Below, in pieces: positions 58,648-64,000 of a DNA stretch of 64,000 nucleotides. The position numbers and the translations under genes are program-made. The notes beneath the pieces were generated by a model that made no database searches, was not told the DNA's origin, and saw only the letters and a program-made list of their open reading frames with translations. Every line of letters starts with the position of its first letter. The stretch's first letter is position 1. This stretch comes from Bacteroidota bacterium (GTDB lineage Bacteria > Bacteroidota > Ignavibacteria > UBA10030 > UBA8401), in contig WBUG01000001.1 of the NCBI GenBank assembly GCA_008933835.1, positions 62,001 to 126,000 of the forward strand, given 5' to 3'.

Positions 58648-59550
58648 ATGGTAGAACTCCTGTACACGACCGCCGAACTCTCCGCGATGATGCATGTGGG
58701 GATCTCTTCGATCAAACGATGGACCGATGAAGGGAAGCTCCGCTGCATCCGGACCCCTGGAGGGCACCGCAAATTCCGTGCGGCGGATGTCCACGATTTC
58801 ATTGCACAATTCCATTATTCGGTGCCGGTTCCGAAGGATGTAGCGGAAGCGGTGCTCGATGTCCGTTTCCGGCGCGATGCGGAACTGACCGCGAACGACA
58901 TCGTCCGCTCGAGCGTCGAGCATGCCGTCAGGAACGAGCACCGGTTCATCGAAAAGCAGCTTGTGGCCCGGTATGCGGCCGGTGATTCGGTCGCGTCGAT
59001 CTTCGATTCGTACCTGCTGCCGGTGCTCAAGGAGATCGAGAAAGGGAGAAGCGAGAAGAGCGTCAGCACGGTGGAGTACCAGCTCGCCAAGAACACGCTG
59101 CTGCACGCGCTCATCTTCTTCGCCGATACGCTGCCGCGGACGGCGGCGGGAATGGGTGAGCTGTACTGCCTGACGGCGAACGAACGGCTCAACGAGATCG
59201 AACTGAAGGCGGTCGAGATATTGCTCGAGCATACCGGATACCGCGTCTACAACCTCGGCACGGTGCTGACGCAGAACGATGTGAACGACCTCGTGGCGCA
59301 GTGCAAGCCGGAGGATGTCTTCGTCGTGGTGTCGCTCCGGTTCGATTCGTTCGAGGCAGGGCAGCAGTTCCACGATCTCGTTCGCGGCGTGCTCGGGTAC
59401 GGCGGAAGCGTCTGTGTATCGGACATGACCGGCGGCTCGGCCGATCCCGAGACCGAACAGGACGATCAATTCACCCGCATCCGCACGTTCGGTCACGCTC
59501 AACGGCACTTCCAATCCCTTCCGGTTCTCCACACCAATCATCAGCGCTGA
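58648..59550 (+). CDS. MerR/excisionase-type HTH regulator with degenerate B12-binding-like domain (regulator 2, paralog of 34277..35188)
   Basis: YTTAELSAMMHVGISSIKRWTDEGKLRCIRTPGGHRKFRAADVHDF; YQLAKNTL; possible upstream in-frame start at 58585. Confidence 0.82.
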   Translation: MVELLYTTAELSAMMHVGISSIKRWTDEGKLRCIRTPGGHRKFRAADVHDFIAQFHYSVPVPKDVAEAVLDVRFRRDAELTANDIVRSSVEHAVRNEHRFIEKQLVARYAAGDSVASIFDSYLLPVLKEIEKGRSEKSVSTVEYQLAKNTLLHALIFFADTLPRTAAGMGELYCLTANERLNEIELKAVEILLEHTGYRVYNLGTVLTQNDVNDLVAQCKPEDVFVVVSLRFDSFEAGQQFHDLVRGVLGYGGSVCVSDMTGGSADPETEQDDQFTRIRTFGHAQRHFQSLPVLHTNHQR

Positions 59551-59560
59551 GGAATCCATC

Positions 59561-60568
59561 ATGAACACCGTGAAGTCCGTTCTTCGCATGTTGTCCTCCG
59601 CCATGCTCCTCACTGTTCCGCTCTTCGGACAGGGGGTCGGCATCAGTGAATCACCCATCATCCCCCATACGTCCGCCATCCTGGAATTGCAGTCGACGGA
59701 CAGGGGTTTTCTCTGGCCGCGGAATAGCGCCGTTCTTGCTACGCCGGTCCAGGGTCTTTCGTTCTACAATACGGCATCGAACCGGTTTAACCTATACACC
59801 GGTTCGACGTGGCTCGAAGTGCCTGCTGCCACGGCAGGCAACTCTCTGATGTTCACGACGACCGGTGCAACGACATTGACGCTGCCGACGTCCGGTACGC
59901 TCGTGAACAGCGATGTCACGACTCTCTCGTCATTGTCGAGCATCGGTACGATAACCACCGGCACATGGAACGCCGCCACCATCGCAGTGAACCGGGGAGG
60001 GACGGGGGCGACGACGCTGACATCGAACGGTGTATTGTACGGCAATGGGACCGGAACGGTCCAAGCGACAACGGCTTCGACAGCGGCCGGTCAGGTGATG
60101 CAGACGTCGACCGCCGGGGGGGCACCGGCGTGGGCGAAGGGGGTGACCATCGTGACGCTTGGTGCGGATGTCGTCAACAATAATGCCACGGCGAACACGT
60201 TGCAGGATGTCACCGGCTTCAGTTTTAATGTGACCGCTGGAACGACGTACAATTTCCGTGCACAAATCCTTTATTCTTCAGCCGTCACAACGACGGGCTC
60301 CAGGTGGACGATCAATGGACCGGCAACGACTTTTCTTGCATACAGGTCTGTCTACACGCTCACGGCGACGACGGTCACGACGAACAATCTCAGCGCGTAC
60401 AATGTTCCGGTGGCATCGAATGCAAGCACGAATCCGACATCCGGAGTTGCGGTCATTGAAGGGGTCATTAGGCCATCAGCCAGCGGTACGGTCATCGTTC
60501 GGTTCGCATCTGAGATAGCGAGTTCCGCCATCACGGCGAGAGCCGGAAGCACCCTGATGTGGTGGTAA
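59561..60568 (+). CDS. Secreted tail-fibre-like protein
   Basis: Signal peptide; SAILELQSTDRGFLWPRN; NRGGTGATTLTSNGVLYGNGTGTVQATTASTAAGQVMQTS; C-terminus resembling phage structural C-terminal domains (TTGSRWTINGPATTFLAYRS...RFASEIASSAITARAGSTLMWW). Confidence 0.75.
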   Translation: MNTVKSVLRMLSSAMLLTVPLFGQGVGISESPIIPHTSAILELQSTDRGFLWPRNSAVLATPVQGLSFYNTASNRFNLYTGSTWLEVPAATAGNSLMFTTTGATTLTLPTSGTLVNSDVTTLSSLSSIGTITTGTWNAATIAVNRGGTGATTLTSNGVLYGNGTGTVQATTASTAAGQVMQTSTAGGAPAWAKGVTIVTLGADVVNNNATANTLQDVTGFSFNVTAGTTYNFRAQILYSSAVTTTGSRWTINGPATTFLAYRSVYTLTATTVTTNNLSAYNVPVASNASTNPTSGVAVIEGVIRPSASGTVIVRFASEIASSAITARAGSTLMWW

Positions 60569-60589
60569 AGAGGATACAGTGAAATCATA

Positions 60590-61798
60590 GTGCGTCAGGC
60601 ACCTTCCATATCGCCCAAGAGGAACACGGCAGGTCACACCATCGTCCGGTGGTTATGGTGCGCTCTGTCGCTTTCGCCGTTGATGATCGTATCCCTTACG
60701 GCGCAGGTGATCTCGACGAACGGTACCGTCTCCATCACGAACACCGCCGGAACGGTGATCTCTCTTGGAGCAAGCAGCGCGGTGGAAACGAACGCCGGTG
60801 GCACTCTGACCAATGACGGTACGCTCTCAACGGCGGCGCTCACGAATGCCGGTGCGCTCGAAGGGAACGGCACGTACACGATCACCGGTGCCTTCACGAA
60901 CTCCGGTACGTTCACTGCAGGGACTTCGACGGTGGACTACGCGAACGCTGCCGGCGGCCAGACCGTCATCCCGCTGAACTACCATAATCTTACCATCAGC
61001 AACACGAGTAACACTACCACGCTCACCGGCTCCATCGGCGTCAAAGGAACGTTCTCGCCGAGCGCCGGAGCGCTCACCTCGGCCGGCACATCCACAGTGG
61101 ATTTCAACAATGCGACCGGCGGACAAACCGTTCCTGCGTTCCTATACTACGACCTTACGGTGAGCAACGGCAGCGGCGTGACGACCTTGTCCGGAAACAT
61201 CGGTGTCGGCAACATCTTCACGCCGAGCGTGGGCGGTCTCACATCGGCCGGCACGTCGAACGTGGACCTCAACGGCTCGGCCGCGCAGTCCATTCCGTCG
61301 TTCACCTATCACGACCTGACTCTGACCTCCTCATCGGCGGTCACCAAGACCATGACCGGCGCCGTCACGGTCAACAACGACCTTACCGTCACCGCCAACA
61401 ATACGCTGGACGACGGCGGATATCAGCTCGCCGGCAACGGTTCCGGCACGTTCTCGATGGCCGCCGGCACGTCGCTCATCCTCGGCACCGCGGGAACGGC
61501 TACGCTCTTCCCGACGAACTTCATCACCGCCAACATCGCGCTGGACGCCGCCTCCGTTGTTGTCTACAATTCGGACCAGCCGCAGAGCATCTCCGCCGCG
61601 CCGGTGTACGGCTATCTCACGCTCACCGCCGGTTCGGCCGTGACGAAGACCGTCTCGGGGGCGGTGACCGTGGCGACGGACCTCACCGTCGGGACCAACA
61701 ACACTTTGAACGTCACCGGTTCGGTGCAGATCAATACCGGCGACCTCATCCTGAATGGAACATTGGACAATAGTGGCACGATCGATATAGGATTATGA
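60590..61798 (+). CDS. Secreted beta-helix-like repeat protein
   Basis: GTG start; signal anchor-like N-terminus; repeats TFSPSAGALTSAGTSTVDFNNATGGQTVPAFLYYDLTVSN; ends LDNSGTIDIGL. Confidence 0.7.
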   Translation: MRQAPSISPKRNTAGHTIVRWLWCALSLSPLMIVSLTAQVISTNGTVSITNTAGTVISLGASSAVETNAGGTLTNDGTLSTAALTNAGALEGNGTYTITGAFTNSGTFTAGTSTVDYANAAGGQTVIPLNYHNLTISNTSNTTTLTGSIGVKGTFSPSAGALTSAGTSTVDFNNATGGQTVPAFLYYDLTVSNGSGVTTLSGNIGVGNIFTPSVGGLTSAGTSNVDLNGSAAQSIPSFTYHDLTLTSSSAVTKTMTGAVTVNNDLTVTANNTLDDGGYQLAGNGSGTFSMAAGTSLILGTAGTATLFPTNFITANIALDAASVVVYNSDQPQSISAAPVYGYLTLTAGSAVTKTVSGAVTVATDLTVGTNNTLNVTGSVQINTGDLILNGTLDNSGTIDIGL

Positions 61799-61836
61799 AC
61801 GGACGAACACGATATGAATCAAGAAAGGAGGCTCAG

Positions 61837-61860
61837 ATGAACGAACGGGGTCCCCCGTGA
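61837..61860 (+). CDS. Candidate leader mini-ORF MNERGPP*
   Basis: AAAGGAGG SD 5 nt upstream of ATG; 7 codons ending CCC CCG TGA; in the leader of 62016..63593. Confidence 0.45.
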   Translation: MNERGPP

Positions 61861-62015
61861 AGTGCACGGCAGTCCCGGCAGACCACTGATCTGCCGTCAT
61901 CATCAACAACATCATCACATCATTGTTTGGAGACAGCACCATGAATACCGACAAGAAGAAAGACGGCATCACCATCATCACATCATCATTCATTCATTCC
62001 CAAAGGAGCGTTACC

Positions 62016-63593
62016 ATGGCACATCTCTCATTCCTCCGCAAGAGCATCGGCGTCATCCTTGCTCTCGTTCTCATGACCGGCGCCTTGTTCGGTCAGAACA
62101 ATCTCGTCATTTCCAACGGCAGCACCGTCACGAATTCCGGAACCATCCGGGTGAAGGGGAACATCGACAATACCGGCGTCGCCGGTGCCACGACCATCGG
62201 CGGTACGGTGGAACTGAAAGGGACCACCGGCCAGGATATCGGCACGAACGGGAACGGTGCGTTGAATTTCACCACCCTCACCGCGACGGCGGTCTCCACC
62301 AAGACGTTCAATGTGGACGCCTCGGTCGCAACGGCACTGAACATCACCTCGGCCGGCGCCACGCAGTTCGCGGTGGCCGCGAGCCAGGACCTGACCATCG
62401 GCGGCACCATCCAGAACACCGGCGGTGCGGGCACTCCGTACGACTTCGATAACAGCGGCGCGGTGGTCATCTACAATGGCGGAGCACAATCCGTCTTCAC
62501 GACGACCTATGACGGACTGACGGTCACCAATGCCGGTTCGAAGAGCCTCGGCGGCAGCATCACGGTGGTGAGCGCTCTCACGGCGAACAGCAGCAGCGAC
62601 CTGAGCATCGGTGCGAACCTGCTGACCGTGAACGGCACGTATTCCGTCAGCGGCGGCGCCACGGTCACCGGCGGTGCCACCTCCGACCTGACCCTGAACG
62701 GCAGCGGCGATATCGCTTCGTTCGAAGTGACGGGCGGGCTGAGCGATTTCATCCTGAACCGTTCGAACGTCGTCACGCTCGGTGCTGACCTGACGGTGGC
62801 AGACGGATTCACGATCACCGCCGGTACGCTGGCGGTAAACACCAGCACGCTCACGCTCAACGGCGCGGTCACGAGCAGCGGCACGCTCACCAGTGCGGCG
62901 ACCGGTACGGTCAACTACAACAAGGGCACGGATGTCCAGAACGTCCTGGCGGCCAGCTACGGCAACCTGACCTTCTCCAGCTTCGCCAAGACACTGCCGG
63001 CCGGGACGGTGACGGTGGCGGGCACCTTCACGCCCGGAGCCTCGGCGACGCACACCATCACGGGCAACACCTTCGACTTCACCGGTGCGACCCAGAACGT
63101 TCCCAGCTTCAACGGCGCGACCGGGTATAACAACCTGACCCTCTCCGGTGCGGCGAGCACCAAGACCGCGACAGGCAACCTCGAGATCGCCGGCAACTTC
63201 GACAACGGCGGCGGCAGCGACAACGCTGTCACCCTCGATATGGGTCTGAACACGCTCGTCATCGACGGTACGCGGGACAACACCGCCTCCACCATCAAGT
63301 TCGCCGGAGCGTCCAACGGTCAGCTCTTCACGACCGGTACCATCGAGTACAGCGGTACCATCACGCAGACCATCGCGGGCGGCGGCGATTACAACATCCT
63401 GACCTTCACCGGTACGGGTATCAAGAGCATCGCAGCGGCGACGACGGTCGGCACCAACAACGACCTTTCGGTTCCGGCCGGCATCACCCTGCAGCTCGCG
63501 GCGGGTTCGTCCACGCTCAACCTGAACGGCACGTCGAACCTGACGGTCGCCGGTACGCTGGACAACGCCGGTGTGATCGAGATCGGTCTGTAA
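62016..63593 (+). CDS. Secreted beta-helix-like repeat protein
   Basis: AAAGGAG SD; signal peptide MAHLSFLRKSIGVILALVLMTGALFGQ; repeat unit shared with the 2961-aa protein; ends LDNAGVIEIGL; alternative upstream start at 61941. Confidence 0.75.
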   Translation: MAHLSFLRKSIGVILALVLMTGALFGQNNLVISNGSTVTNSGTIRVKGNIDNTGVAGATTIGGTVELKGTTGQDIGTNGNGALNFTTLTATAVSTKTFNVDASVATALNITSAGATQFAVAASQDLTIGGTIQNTGGAGTPYDFDNSGAVVIYNGGAQSVFTTTYDGLTVTNAGSKSLGGSITVVSALTANSSSDLSIGANLLTVNGTYSVSGGATVTGGATSDLTLNGSGDIASFEVTGGLSDFILNRSNVVTLGADLTVADGFTITAGTLAVNTSTLTLNGAVTSSGTLTSAATGTVNYNKGTDVQNVLAASYGNLTFSSFAKTLPAGTVTVAGTFTPGASATHTITGNTFDFTGATQNVPSFNGATGYNNLTLSGAASTKTATGNLEIAGNFDNGGGSDNAVTLDMGLNTLVIDGTRDNTASTIKFAGASNGQLFTTGTIEYSGTITQTIAGGGDYNILTFTGTGIKSIAAATTVGTNNDLSVPAGITLQLAAGSSTLNLNGTSNLTVAGTLDNAGVIEIGL

Positions 63594-63685
63594 GTCAGAG
63601 GAACATCGCTGAACCGGACCGGCACGCTGTCGCCGGTGATGCTGCGCCGCTTGGGTGAGGGGAGGTGCGTTCTGGCCTCCCGTTG

Positions 63686-63722
63686 GTACGGTCCGAACGG
63701 ACAAGGCATGTCCGGTCCGTAC
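63686..63722. other. Extended hairpin GTACGG..CGGAC/GTCCG..CCGTAC in non-coding 3' region
   Basis: Outer and inner arms complementary; no convincing ORF. Confidence 0.45.
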
Positions 63723-64000
63723 ACCGCATGACGGCGGAAGGGCTCAGCGGTCTCCTCCGCGGACGCCGCGGCGTTTCAGTGACGCTGCCGGATGCGTTCG
63801 CGGAACGAACGATACAACCAAAATGAGGTTTTAGCAATGCGATCGTAACGCTCACATACGGGTGTGGAATGACACCGCGGTATTCATTCCTCCACAATGA
63901 ATGATGATGGGTCTGCTCTGCGGGGTCCCGGACACACGGGACTCCGCGGGCGGGCTGTATGATCGTTCAGTGGAACGTTCCTCATCGTTTTCGGACGGAT

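Noticed and set aside
59561-60568. Prophage
   Set aside because: Only a single tail-like protein with a signal peptide; no capsid, terminase, integrase or lysis genes nearby
40362-63593. Type IX secretion C-terminal sorting domains
   Set aside because: None of the surface proteins ends with the usual PNP...N/G-rich T9SS CTD pattern; ends are DUF11 or LDN-G-I-IGL strands
63595-63897. 100-aa minus-strand ORF at the right end
   Set aside because: Low-complexity Arg/Pro/Ser composition, no motif, and overlaps hairpins; not credible as a CDS

Overview
A GC-rich bacterial chromosome segment, probably from the Bacteroidota/Chlorobiota/Ignavibacteria (FCB) group; this placement is inferred from protein motifs only. 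About 1-33 kb is mostly housekeeping: comM (partial), rrf2-cydAB, a SAM riboswitch with metY-metX, der, upp, spoT/rel, ruvX, mtgA, cmk-ispH-rpsA, mtaB, truA, a partial trp cluster, glycosyltransferases, nadD, tRNA-Phe, hppA, and an MFS exporter in an AT-rich patch. About 34.2-63.6 kb is a large accessory surface/secreted-protein locus. It consists of two modules, each headed by a paralogous HTH + B12-binding-like regulator that appears to have lost the cobalamin-ligating residues. The modules encode DUF11-type proteins, a large outer-membrane barrel, a 2961-aa repeat protein, an OmpA-anchored DUF11 protein, a phage-tail-like secreted protein and beta-helix-like repeat proteins. The two long leaders in this locus each carry a Shine-Dalgarno-preceded mini-ORF ending Pro-Pro-stop (MEPKPP*, MNERGPP*), and share a 15-nt translation-initiation element. 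This is my best candidate for an undescribed regulated system. Other signals include a tandem 96-bp double-hairpin repeat with a diverged third copy showing stem covariation, a fully readable SAM-riboswitch terminator/antiterminator switch, and a perfect 10-7-10 dyad upstream of rrf2-cydAB. All family calls come from reading the sequence; no database search was run.
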